A program made the translations under genes and the position numbers. 64,000 nt of DNA from NCBI GenBank assembly GCA_950097015.1, contig CATNEN010000038.1, forward strand, positions 19,130,001 through 19,194,000. Reading direction: 5' to 3'. Below, one piece after another: positions 53,333 through 63,995 of this stretch (positions are counted from its first letter, which is position 1; each line of letters starts with the position of its first letter). The stretch is from Macrostomum hystrix (Eukaryota > Platyhelminthes > Macrostomidae). Below the pieces are notes generated by a model. The model searched no databases. It was not told where the DNA came from and worked only from the letters and a program-made list of their open reading frames with translations.

Positions 53333-56300
53333 GCCTGCTTGTCTGTCTACCTGCCTGCCTGCCTGCCTGTCTGTCTGTCTGCCTGTCTGTCTGTCTGTCT
53401 GTCTGTCTGCCTGCCTGCCTGCTTGTCTGTCTGTCTGTCTGTCTGTCTGCCTGCCTGCCTGGCTGTCTGTCTGTCTGTCTGTCTGTCTGCCTGCCTGCTT
53501 GTCTGTCTGTCTGCCTGCCTGCTTGTCTGTCTGTCTGCCTGCCTGCTTGTCTGTCTGTCTGTCTGTCTACCTGCCTGCTTGTCTGTCTGTCTGTCTCTCT
53601 GCCTGCCTGCTTGTCTGTCTGTCTGTCTGCCTGCCTGCCTGTCTGGCTGTCTGTATGCAATTTCTCCAGTTTTTCTATCTGTTTAATCAAATGTCAGCCG
53701 CTGTTTTACACAAGTCTTCAACCATGTTGTTTAGAAATTAAATTATAACATCAAAATCCATAAATGTAAGTCTTAGCCAACTAGTGGACCCTGCTTATTG
53801 CAACTAAAAACAAATGAGTCTTCGCTCCTATGTATTATTGCGCCATATCATAGCTTTTATCTTGATCTACTTTGACCTCCCCCTTTTGGCTGTCAGCTAG
53901 TCCCAATTTCTTTCCTAGTAGCTTTAGCAGCAACACAATGCACCAGTGCTTGTGAGTTGAGCCTGGAGCAATCTAGCCTATGCTATCCTACGCTCTGGCC
54001 AATTGATTTTACTCTGCTGTCTTTCCCAATTTTCCCACAATTATGTCCCCTAGCTGCTTGGAAGCGGGTGGGTTCTCATTCTAGGCAGAAGGAACTCTGT
54101 CTTTCTCTTTGATCTATGGAATAAGATCTAAGAGGGAAGAAATGTTTTGTGATCTAGAGTGCTGCTGCTGCTACTGCTGTCACTGCTGTGTAATCCATGT
54201 GCCAGCGTTCCCACACGAGTCCGATTGTGTCCAAAATTTATTTTTGTTTTCTTACTTACCTCCAGTCAAATCTCCTATTTCGTTTCACCAATGTTCAACT
54301 GTATCGGTGTTATCTTAACTTCTCTACAGAAAAAGAGATTCTTGCATAATTCTCTCGGCACAATATTGTCATCTGATCTTTTATTACTCATCCCTGATCT
54401 CATCTCCCATCTTATCTCTCATTTGACAATAGTCAATAAATTTGATCGTGTAATCATAACAAACAACAGAGAATAATAAGGTTTTGATTGAAAATAAAAG
54501 AGAGAATGACAGATTAGAAACTGTATGACCATACAAATGACAAATGAGTTAAAAAGAGGACAAATGATATCACAGATCTTATGACAGATACGCTCGTATT
54601 ACTACCTACAATTTTTATCTTCCTCTCCCTTTAATCCCTGTCGTCCTCTCCCTTCATTCTCATCTTCCTCTCCCTTCAATCTTATCTTCCTCTCCCTTCA
54701 TTCTCATATTCCTCTCCCTACAATTTCATTTACATCTCCCTTCAATCTCATCTTCATCTCCCTGCAGAGAACAATCTGTATGATCCTTCATCCTTTCTGA
54801 ATGATATTTTTTACTGGTGCATCTAATGTCTATATAATTTGTAGCTATAGTTCAGGCTATATTCGCAACGTGTTGACTACTTAAGTGCTACTGCAGTGTA
54901 TTCATGGCACAGCATTCACGTCATTAACTTAATTCCTTCATCAGTGCTGGGGCGCACAATGTGTTCCTTCAATTGTATCTTTGGGGAAACATATTTTGTC
55001 GGTTGTTGTGGATCTGGGTGCTTTCAAAGTGCAGTGAAGTGACTAGGGGGCAGAACTGGCCTTGCTAACTATTCTTATATTAGATTAGTAATCATGTGAC
55101 TCTCCGCTGTAGCCCAAAGCGTCTTTCTATACCAGTTAAAGCTTGTGTATGCTGTTTTTTCATGTGCCATAGTATTATTGCATCTATGATCTGGTGCTGT
55201 CTGTGCGCAGTATGCTTTTTATTTTCGCTATCCCACGCTTTATGTCTATATATGACTTTTTTGCGTCTATTAGTACATAGGGTTCGGGTTGAGAAAGGCA
55301 GAGGAGCTTGCTGTTCCCCCGTTGGCGAATCCAAAGAACCCAACCCACAATAGCGGGCATAGAGAAGCATCTGACGAAAGTGTTTAATTCGAGCCCTTCA
55401 GCTGGTCTTCAACACCAGTGTCCGGGAGGAGATGAGGCTATACCGGGTGCGCAAAAAGTATCCGGACACTTGTAAGCGTTGCAGAGAAGGACAGATAAAT
55501 ATGCACGTGTTGGTCCCAATTCCATGAATTTTCACATCGCAACTCAATGCAACAAATTGTCGTAGCTCGTTTTTCAGCAAATTGGCCAATGCAACAGGTC
55601 GGTCTATTTTCACCTGGAAAGGTGATAATGGCTTAATTAAGGGAAGAAGACGTTAATCGCGAAATTTCAAGCTCGTCTTCCATTTAAAAACGTAAAAACG
55701 AATTTGTTCTAAAATGCGAACAAGAGAACCGTAACGCGGGCATTGAACAACAAAAGTGTAACTTAATTAAAAAAAGCGGTCGCTTTTTCTAACAAAGTTC
55801 AAGATCGTCAGACTTCCTCGAATCAATCACCTGGCCCACTTGCTGCTATGTGCTGCTCAAATGGTTCCAACAAGCGGCTCTGCATGCCAGACTCGATTTA
55901 TTCCATGATTGGAGAAACTCCTTGGTCAATCACCTTCTCAAGACACTCATTCCGGAAGTCAAGTCGGTAGCGACACGCTTCTTGAGAATCTTGTCGCTTC
56001 TTCTTAAAATTCTATTCGGTTTACTATTCGACGCAATACTTAGACTCGATTATACACCTAAGCAGTTGTCCGTCGCTTTAGTAACCCCGATTTATAAAAT
56101 GGACCCAGAAACGACACCAAAAGCTATAGGCCCATCAGTGTGCTACCTGCGATAGCACGTTTGTTCGCATCAATTATCTACGGTAAACTCGATGACCATA
56201 TTACAAGGTTTAACTTATTGTCTTATAATCAAATCGGAAGCAAAAAATGTCGTAGAACTTCGGACCACATTGCCACAGTGCTCACACTGATTCAGGGCAA

Positions 56301-59300
56301 AAACGAAGGAAAAGCGTTTTCATCTAGTATTCGATCTTAAAAGTGCCTTTGATATGGTTAACCACTCGACCTTGATCAAACGACGAAAAGATCTTTTCGT
56401 CAACACGTCAATCATTAATATAATTCAGAGCATTTTCACAGAAGGAAAGTTTCACATAAAGACACCGGAAAGTACAGCAACAAAGGCCCGTCCAATCACA
56501 AATGGCGTGAGACAAAGTTGTCCCTTGTCGCCGCTACAATGTTCCCTATACATTGACCCATTGAGTGCTATATTAAAGGAGTCATTCTACAGCAACACCA
56601 ATATAATGAATCAACAATCTACTATATTGTGATGACCTATAGTTATTTTCAGCGAAGATCTAACAGAACTACAAAAGGGTCTTGACAAAGTAGCAGATTT
56701 TTGCTTAGAAAATAAACTTGAAATAAATATTCAGAAAAGAATGCTTTTACAGTGTAACTCTCCACCAATTAGGGTGAATAATTTTATATTGCAAGGTCGA
56801 CTGGTAGAACCAGTTCAAGATTGGGTGCAAATTCTGCAAAGCTCAGCCATTTCTACTGCAGTTTCAAAAGAGATTTCGGCCGTGAAAAATTATCTGTCAA
56901 ATGTTTCAAACGCGGAACACAGGCTCATACTGTCAAATTTTCGTTTAGGAAATCACAGACTGGCCTGCGAAACGATGCGTTCTGTTCGCCCGAAAATTCC
57001 TTGTGAAAACTGAACTTGCCCATACTGCAAAGTCGGGGTCGAAAATGAAGTACATTTTCTTTTCCGGTGCAACTGGGATCCAATAAGGCTGTCAGGGATA
57101 ATTTCGTTGGAGACATTTCATCCGTAGTAAAGAACTTTCGTAGTCTCACAGCAGAAGACAAAAGCTGTTTTTCAATGGTGCAAGAAAATACATAGGTAAC
57201 AGGAAAGCTAGCAAAGTACACAGAAAACTTTACGGAGATTGCGAGACTGAGTATAAGACGGAGTAAATATATTTATAGTTTATAGTTAATATTGCTTAAC
57301 AATATCACGCTATGGCAATAATATGCGCCAAGCTCGCGTATCATATCGTTTTTTTTCTTCCGTTTATTCACTACCAATATGAGTCATTTCGATCCGTCCT
57401 ATTTGAGGTTGATTTTTTACCTCACTATTATTACTATTGTTATATTCGTATAATAGTTTACGTAATTGCTAAATTTGCTAAATATAAAAAATCTGCCCTT
57501 TTAATGCGAGCGCAAAAATGCGTTTTTATCCCGTCTGAAAGATCTGCTGTCAAATATCCCATTCTAGTTTTTATCCCGTCTGAAAGATCTGCTGTCAAAT
57601 ATCCCAGTCTAGTTTTTATCCCGTCTGAAAGATCTGTCAAATATCCCATTCTAGTTTTTATCCCGTCTGAAAGATCTGTCCAATATCCCATTCTAGTTTT
57701 TATCCCGTCTGAAAGATCTGCTGTCCAATATCCCATTCTAGTTTTTATCCCGTCTGAAAGATCTGCTGTCCAATATCCCATTCTAGTTTTTATCCCGTCT
57801 GAAAGATCTGCTGTCCAATATCCCATTCTATAATATCCCATTATAGTTTTTATCCCGTCTGAAAGATCTGCTGTCAAATATCCCAGTCTAGTTTTTATCC
57901 CGTCTGAAAGATCTGTCAAATATCCCATTCTAGTTTTTATCCCGTCTGAAAGATCTGTCCAATATCCCATTCTAGTTTTTATCCCGTCTGAAAGATCTGT
58001 CCAATATCCCATTCTAGTTTTTATCCCGTCTGAAAGATCTGTCCAATATCCCATTCTAGTTTTTATCCCGTCTGAAAGATCTGTCCAATATTCCATTCTA
58101 GTTTTTATCCCGTCTGAAAGATCTGTCCAATATCCCAGTCTAGTTTTTATCCCGTCTGAAAGATCTGTCCAATATCCCATTCTAGTTTTTATCCCGTCTG
58201 AAAGATCTGTCCAATATCCCATTCTAGTTTTTATCCCGTCTGAAAGATCTGTCCAATATCCCATTCTAGTTTTTACCCCCCATCTGAAAGATCTGTCCAA
58301 TATCCCATTCTAGTTTTTATCCCGTCTGAAAGATCTGCTGTCCAATATCCCATTCTAGTTTTTATCCCGTCTGAAAGATCTGCTGTCAAATATCCCATTT
58401 TAGTTTTTATCCCAACTAAAAGGTCTGCTCTTAAGTGTCTCATTCTAGTTTTAATCTCATACCAAGTTTGTGGTCTCATTATCCCGTTCTACTGCTACTA
58501 CTTCCCATCCCCAGCTGCGGCCTAGTCCTGGCTTTCATCTCCAACCAGCTGGCGCACAACTCCCTCGACCATAATCGCCCTGACTCGGCGCCTCGTCGTT
58601 TCGCCCTTGGATTGGCCGGCGCAGCCGATGAACTTGACGCTGTGCCGCGCCGGGCGCGCAACGCCAGCGCCGCGGTTGTGTCCCAGACAGTCGCCAGCCT
58701 CAGTCCAAGTGTTCGCCAGGCCCTGTTGGCTATGCGCTCACATATTGTGAGTCAGTCTGGTCTAGGGAATCAACTGGAGCGCGCTCGAGAGGCTCTAGAC
58801 AAGGTGAGCGAGATTAGATAAACTTAGTACCTTTATAAATCATCTTGCATGTTTCTCTCCCTTCATTCTCATATTCCTCTCCCTTCATTCTCATCTTCTT
58901 CTCCCTTCAATCTCATCATCCTCTCCCTTCATTCTCATCTTCCTCTCCCTTCATTCTCATATTCCTCTCCCTTCAATCTCATCGTCCTCTCCCTTCAATC
59001 TCATCATCCTCTCCCTTCAATCTCATCTTCCTCTCCCTTCGATCTCATCTTCCTCTCCTTTCAATCTCATCGTCCTCTCCCTTCAATCTCATCATCCTCT
59101 CCCTTCAATCTCATCTTCCTCTCCCTTCAATCTCATATTCTTCTCCCTTCGATCTCATCTTCCTCTCCCTTCATTCTCATCTTCCTCTCCCTTCGATCTT
59201 ATCTTCCTCTCCCTTCAATCTCATCATCCTCTCCCTTCGATCTCATCTTCCTCTCCCTTCGATCTCATCTTCCTCTCCCTTCGATCTCATCTTCTTCTCC

Positions 59301-62300
59301 CTTCGATCTCATCTTCCTCTCCCTTCAATCTTATCTTCCTCTCCCTTAGATCTTATCTTCCTCTCCCTTCAATCTCATCTTCCTCTCCCTTCATTCTCAT
59401 CTTCCTCTCCTTCGATCTTATCTTCCTCTCCCTTCAATCTCATCTTCCTCTCCCTTCATTCTCATCTTCCTCTCCTTCGATCTCATCTTCCTCTCCCTTC
59501 GATCTCATCTTCCTCTCCCTTCATTCTCATCTTCCTCTCCCTTCGATCTTATCTTCCTCTCCCTTCAATCTCTACGCAGCTTTATTTTTTCCGAAAGATA
59601 TTTTTCTGAAGCAAATAATGACCATATATATAGTGCAGCTTTATTATTATGAGTGCAATAGTACAACAGTACCACTAGGTCCTACTGTAGTGTGTGTTTA
59701 TGCGTGGCACAGCCTGCACGCAATTAACTTGTTTCCTCAGTGTAGGGGCGCAAATTTAGTTTCTTTACTTTTTACGAGTATATAAGAAATGCATTTTATG
59801 AGATGTTGTGTGTCTGGGTGCTTTAAAAGTGCACTGAAGTGATTCGGGTTGGTGGGGTAGAACTCGCCTCCGCTAAAGATTGTTATACACAAAAGTTCTA
59901 TGAACAGAAAATGTTAGCTTTATAATTAGCAGAGCGGCTTAGCCAAGGTCCCTGAGCTCGATTCCGCGCCGACGCCAGATTAAGTTGGGGCGCAGCCGCG
60001 TATTGAAGGCTTGGTGGCTTGTCGTGCAATTTATAGTGAGAAAGTCAGGGCAGATCTACACACCTGTGCGAGTGTGTGCTCAGGAGTCAGTGGAATAGGC
60101 AGATTAGCATCATCGCGTTATTTTTTTCAAATTACGTTTTGCAATTTTTCTATCCATTACTCGTTAACGTTACTTTAGATAACGGAAGTTCGCCGATTGG
60201 CTGGTCGGCTCAGCCAATCATCTGGCTGGTCGGACATTGCCGATTCGTGGTCTCGCTTGAACGCAACGCTGTCCGACCTGATAGCCAGCTTGCCCCGGTC
60301 CGCCGAGGCGCCAGATTGTCCGTCGGCAGCCAGATCGGCCTGTCAGTGGCTGCTGGACAGGCGGGCCAATCTGCGAGTTAGCCAGCCGCTGCCCGGCTAC
60401 GAAAGAAATCTGGGCCAGTGCCGATTCGATCTGCCGGGCGAGCTGACTAACCCGGAGCTGGATGCTGACGGGCCGATTAGCCGGCTGCTGACTACGGAAC
60501 CAGCCGGCCTAGTCACTGCCGCCATGGTCGCATTGGAGAGGTGAGCTTGCTGTGCTTGCGGGAGGGCTGCTGGGACTGGCATTGTTGAGTGACAGTAGAC
60601 CCACTACCAGCGAGCAGGCAATTATGCCCATTTCGCTGACTCTTAAGCACACACTCACACAGGGGCGTGTAAATCTGCTCTGACTTTCTCATCGTGAGGC
60701 TGTGTACTTTAGAGGTTGGTCTTCAAGCCAGTTAATTGTGCGACAAGCCCCCAAGCCTTCTTTCCGCGGCTGCGCCCCATATAAATGTGGCCTCGCTGCG
60801 GAATCGAGCTCAGGGACCTTGGTGCGAGAGACAAACGTGTTAACCGCTCTGCCACCCTTATCTATATTCTTATTAAAATTAATCAATAAAACATAAAATT
60901 ATTATGCTTAACGTGTTGCTAAGTTATTTGTAAGATTGTCATTAACTTTTTTGTCCTTTTTAAGACCTTTTGTCCTTTTTATTCATTCTATCTACTTTAA
61001 GTAGTAACACGTGACCAATGCATTTAAAATATGTCAGGGAGCTGGACTTGGCCAAATCAGAGCTGAACAACAGCGCCAAACTGCAGAAGATCTGGTCGGC
61101 CGCCGAATCAGCCGCAGCCAACGCCAGCGCCTATTTGAGACGCGCCGCAGACACCGTTGACGCCAAGATAATTAATCCGACTAATAACAATGAGCAGACT
61201 GTGGCAGCCGTTGTGACTTCGTTTGATCGCTTCCGCTTCTATCTGTGCATCGGACTGGCTTGCCTAGCCGTGCTGGTGGTGGCATTCTATTATTTCGGCC
61301 TGGCGTTCGGCTTCTGCGGCGAGCCGCCCTACGAAGACTCGCGCTGCTGCAACAAAGGCGTCGGCGCCAACATGCTGCTGACTGGCACCGGCTTCGCCTT
61401 CCTGTTCGGCTGGCTCATCACGATCTTCGTCATGGCCTTCTTCGTCACCGGGGCAGTGCTTGGTGAGACTTTGCAGACTGGAATGGATTGCTAATCTATT
61501 CCCAATGGATGAAGGAATAGAATGGATTGCTAATCAATTCCCAATGGATGAAGGAATAGAATGGATTGCTAATCAATTCCCAATGGATGACGGAATAAAA
61601 TGGATTGCTAATCTATCCCTATGGATGACGGAATAGAATGGATTGCTAATCTATCCCTATGGATGACGGAATAGAATGGATTGCTAATCTATCCCAATGG
61701 ATGATGGAATAAAATGGATTTCTAATCTATCCCTATGGATGATGGAATAGAGTGGATTGCTAATCTATCCCTATGGATGACGGAATAGAATGGATTGCTA
61801 ATCTATCCCTATGGATGACGGAATAGAATGGATTGCTAATCTATCCCTATGGATGACGGAATTGAATGGATTGCTAATCTATCCCTATGGATGACGGAAT
61901 AGAATGGATTGCTAGCCTAACCCACTGGCTGGTCAGTTCCAGTATTAAGCAACTAGACTGACCTGATCCCAGACACTGAGGTGTGCCGCCACCTGACTGG
62001 CCGCGCCGGAGCCGCCGGCTACAAGGCGATGGACGACGCTTTCAACGAGCTGCTACCGCCTGACGAGGGCGTCTCACGCTACACCGGCCGGCGCCTATTC
62101 AGCGGCCTCTTTGGCGACTGCGCTGACGCCGCCGCAGCCGGCCGAACCGCCAGCTTCGCTTCGGCTCTAAACCTGTCCGAACTGGTTCGGGCCAGCCACC
62201 TGGAGAATCAAACCAATTGGCTAGTTAGGGAGGCCATCTCTGCCCTGCAAACAAGATGGCGTCACGTCGCTGACACAGGCTTTACAAAGCCCGACTCGCT

Positions 62301-63222
62301 TGTCGCCAACGTCAGCGCCCTGGCTGCGGCTGTTGACCGAGCCGGCAGCAGGCCCGGCTTCGACGCTGCAGCTTGCGCGGCCGCCATGGACCGCGGACCG
62401 CTCAGCGATAGTCTGAATGCTCGGGAACTTATTGGGGCTGTTAAACAGGTGAGAAATTTGAATATTGATCTGCGTGGACATTTTTTACAGATCTACAGGG
62501 CCATTGTTCATACATCTATAGAGAAATTATTATAGACCTGCAAGTAAATAGTTCATAGATCTATTGTTATGTATTTAAAGTAGTTTTTATTGATAGTGTG
62601 TGGTCTATGGTTTCATATAAAGATTGATATTTTTACAACTCTACTACAAGTAGTCTAAAGTGTGTAGTATTTAATAAGCGAACATTTCGTGTAGCTCTCT
62701 GACGCCCTGTCGGCTGATCCGGCTGCCGACGCCGCCGTCCGGGCTAGCTGGACAGCCTTAACAAGCCGGTTGGCTTCGGCCATCGATGCCGCCGTCGATT
62801 CTATCGCCGACAAGCGAGACTCTGCCCGCGGTCTGTCCCGCGCCCTTTCGGCCGTCTATTTGGCCGGCATGAACATCAGCGATCAGCTGAGAGCGGCGTC
62901 CACCATTGCCGTGACTGATGTGCGCCTACTAAACTCTAGTCTATCGGTTGCTAGGGCCAATTTAACAGCCGGCCTAGGCGGCGTCATTAGAAACGCAATT
63001 GGCGGTGTTTTAGACTCGGCCGCCGATTGCGCCGTCCTGGGCAGCCGACTGCGCGAAGCTGTTCGGGCGCCATGCGTTCAACTGCTGCAGCCAATGAATG
63101 GCTATTGGGCCGGCCTGGGCCTATTCCTGCTCTGCCTCCTGCCTGCCATTGTGCTAGCCTGCAAACTGGCTAATCTCTATCGCAAGACTAGCAACTATCA
63201 GAAGGATTATCAGGAGCCGTGA
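51388..63222 (+). CDS. PROM: Prominin (pentaspan membrane glycoprotein), about 862 aa
   Basis: Prominins sit in plasma-membrane protrusions, microvilli, cilia and photoreceptor membranes, and bind cholesterol. Exons 51388-51637, 51753-51790, 52901-53121, 58515-58803, 60179-60540, 61038-61462, 61973-62448, 62695-63218/63222; all phases join. In order: N-terminal signal-like helix, PFYTLTEQFLDFIQP, TM1 (about 107-131) and the Cys-rich CRCCCGKCGG, TM2 (about 154-177), large loop 1 with N-glycosylation sites, TM3 (about 452-478), TM4 (about 499-527), loop 2 (VCRHLTGRAGAAGY...), TM5 (about 823-846) and a short tail. This five-helix layout and length match human PROM1 (865 aa). The frame ends at TGA 63220-63222, but GTGAGT at 63219 is a strong donor, so a longer cytoplasmic tail may continue past the window. 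Intron 3 is 5.4 kb and holds a LINE relic and three arrays. Confidence 0.92.
51980..52290. repeat. 29-30-bp minisatellite in prominin intron 2
   Basis: About nine copies of GAATGAAGGCAGATTGGTAG + RCAGTGGGA. The rest of the intron 51791-52900 is single-copy with nothing recognised. Confidence 0.9.
53160..53655. repeat. Tetranucleotide microsatellite (CTGT/CTGC)n
   Basis: About 120 tetranucleotide units, TGTC runs alternating with TGCC runs, starting about 38 bp after the prominin intron 3 donor. The Cys/Leu-rich open frames across it are artefacts. Confidence 0.97.
54605..54775. repeat. 22-bp minisatellite, short copy
   Basis: About eight copies of CCTCTCCCTTCAATCTCATC + TT. The same unit forms the longer array 58850-59575 in the next intron; both are followed by the same dispersed sequence. 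53656-54604 has nothing recognised. Confidence 0.88.
54860..55075 (+). mobile_element. Unclassified dispersed repeat, copy 1
   Basis: Shares ordered similar blocks with 59670-59890: CTACTGYAGTGT, GGCACAGC.TTCACG / TGCACGC, ATTAACTT, GGGGCGCA, GTGGATCTGGGTGCTTTCAA / GTGTCTGGGTGCTTTAAAAG and AAGTGCASTGAAGTGA. No coding sequence or clear ends seen. It follows a 22-bp array in both places. Confidence 0.65.
55441..55700 (+). mobile_element. Possible Tc1/mariner end
   Basis: TA followed by CCGGGTGCGCAAAAAGTATC + CGGACAC resembles Tc1-family terminal inverted repeats, which often contain CAAAAGTATTCGGACAC, next to the expected TA target. No matching right end is present in the window, so only a truncated end could be here. 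Confidence 0.3.
55780..57210 (+). mobile_element. Non-LTR retrotransposon relic (reverse transcriptase and C-terminal zinc knuckle)
   Basis: Broken plus-strand frames show reverse transcriptase motifs in the right order: TPKQLSVALVTPIYK, RPIS-VLPAIARLFASII-like (shifted frame), NLLSYNQIGSKKCRRTSDHI, FDLKSAFDMVNHSTLI, GVRQSCPLSPLQCSLYIDPL, then YCDDL (the YxDD active site) at about 56625, followed by a stop, and LQKGLDKVADFCLENKLEIN. The C-terminal part has RLILSNFRLGNHRLACETMR and CPYC...HFLFRC, a zinc-knuckle type common in LINE C-termini. Several frameshifts and stops make it dead. The 5' end with an endonuclease is absent. It sits in prominin intron 3, sense orientation. Confidence 0.82.
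57520..58445. repeat. 43/46-bp minisatellite in prominin intron 3
   Basis: About 21 copies of GTTTTTATCCCGTCTGAAAG + ATCTG(CTG)TCCAATATCCCATTCTA. Presence or absence of an extra CTG gives 46- and 43-bp forms; the 46-bp forms lie mostly at the two edges and the 43-bp forms in the middle. The array reaches to about 70 bp from the exon 4 acceptor. Confidence 0.94.
58850..59575. repeat. 22-bp minisatellite, long copy, prominin intron 4
   Basis: About 33 copies of CTCTCCCTTCAATCTCATCT + TC, with ATT, GAT and AAT variants. The pyrimidine strand is almost purine-free, so one strand is a polypurine tract able to form triplex DNA. Same unit as at 54605. Confidence 0.95.
59670..59890 (+). mobile_element. 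Unclassified dispersed repeat, copy 2
   Basis: Similar in order and orientation to 54860-55075, and like it placed about 100 bp after a 22-bp array. The pair looks like a copied unit of array plus flank. The family is not recognised. Confidence 0.65.
59930..60095 (+). mobile_element. tRNA-derived SINE, family 2, truncated (plus)
   Basis: Head GCAGAGCGGCTTAG with an internal gap, B-box-like GAGCTCGATTCC, then GGGGCGCAGCCGCG and GAAAGTCAGGGCAGATCTAC in the orientation opposite to the copies at 47340 and 60561. It ends within the body. Confidence 0.78.
60561..60857 (-). mobile_element. tRNA-derived SINE, family 2, full-length copy (minus)
   Basis: Fills most of prominin intron 5 (60541-61037). 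It matches 47340-47630 along its length. Its head on the minus strand is GGTGGCAGAGCGGTTAACAC. It lies about 470 bp from a truncated copy in the opposite orientation (59930), with exon 5 between them. Confidence 0.85.
61480..61915. repeat. 39-bp minisatellite in prominin intron 6
   Basis: About 11 copies of ATGGATTGCTAATCTATCCC + TATGGATGACGGAATAGAA, starting within 20 bp of the donor and filling the intron 61463-61972. The first units differ (CAATTCCCAATGGATGAAGG). Confidence 0.94.
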
Positions 63223-63378
63223 GTTATATTTCTTGTCGCACGTTTTTGGTTTTAAACATTATTTATTGCCTTGTTAGGTTACTATGTTTTATTTATCGCA
63301 GTTTCATCTTTTTTGTTTTTTCGCTTCTGTTTTATCCGAAGAAGAGAAAACAATTTTATCTCTTCTTTTTATCCCTTA

Positions 63379-63572
63379 CCCGCCTGGCTGAGGTAATCCG
63401 GTTTTTATCCGGCTTCGTCCGGTTTCATCCGTTTTTAGGGGGTTTTCCGGATAAAGGTTGGATCTAGCAGGTTTTCGTCCGGATTTCATCCGGTTGGCAC
63501 TTACGGACGAAAGTCCGGATGAAACTTCGGATGATGGACCGGGTAAAAACCGGATTACCACAGCCAGGCGGG
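63379..63572. mobile_element. MITE with TA target duplication, 194 bp
   Basis: Terminal inverted repeats of about 34 bp: CCCGCCTGGCTGAGGTAATC + CGGTTTTTATCCGG at left and the matching reverse complement CCGGGTAAAAACCGGATTAC + CACAGCCAGGCGGG at right. They are flanked by TA on both sides (63377-63378, 63573-63574), as for Tc1/mariner-type MITEs. The interior is made of short inverted and direct copies of TCCGGATGAAAC, so the whole element could fold into one long hairpin. Confidence 0.82.
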
Positions 63573-63604
63573 TATCTACCTGTCTATTAGTTTTCTTTTT
63601 TACC

Positions 63605-63995
63605 CTCAGGTTCTTTATTACCTATCTACCTTCTCTATTCCCTATCTACCTTCTCTATTCCCTATCTACCTTCTCTGTTCCCTATCTACCTTCTCTGTTC
63701 CCTATCTACCTTCTCTGTTCCCTATCTACCTTCTCTGTTCCCTATCTACCTTCTCTATTCCCTATCTACCTTCTCTATTCCCTATCTACCTTCTCTGTTC
63801 CCTATCTACCTTCTCTGTTCCCTATCTACCTTCTCTATTCCCTATCTACCTTCTCTGTTCCCTATCTACCCTAATCTAATCTATCCACTAATATATCCTC
63901 CACTTCTCTGTTCCCTATCTACCTTCTCTATTCCCTATCTACCTTCTCTATTCCCTATCTACCTTCTCTATTCCCTATCTACCTTTTCTATTCCC
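63605..63995. repeat. 20-bp minisatellite at window end
   Basis: About 18 copies of CCTATCTACCTTCTCTATTC / CTGTTC, interrupted at 63870-63905 by a short degenerate piece and running toward the window edge. It probably belongs to the last prominin intron or its 3' flank. Confidence 0.94.

Noticed and set aside
53161-53748. Cys/Leu-rich and Asp/Arg/Gln-rich repeat frames
   Set aside because: CTGT/CTGC microsatellite inside prominin intron 3.
57312-59609. Repeat frames FIPSERSAVQYPILV, TDLSDGIKTRMGYW and SHLPLPSISSS
   Set aside because: 43/46-bp and 22-bp intronic arrays in the prominin gene.
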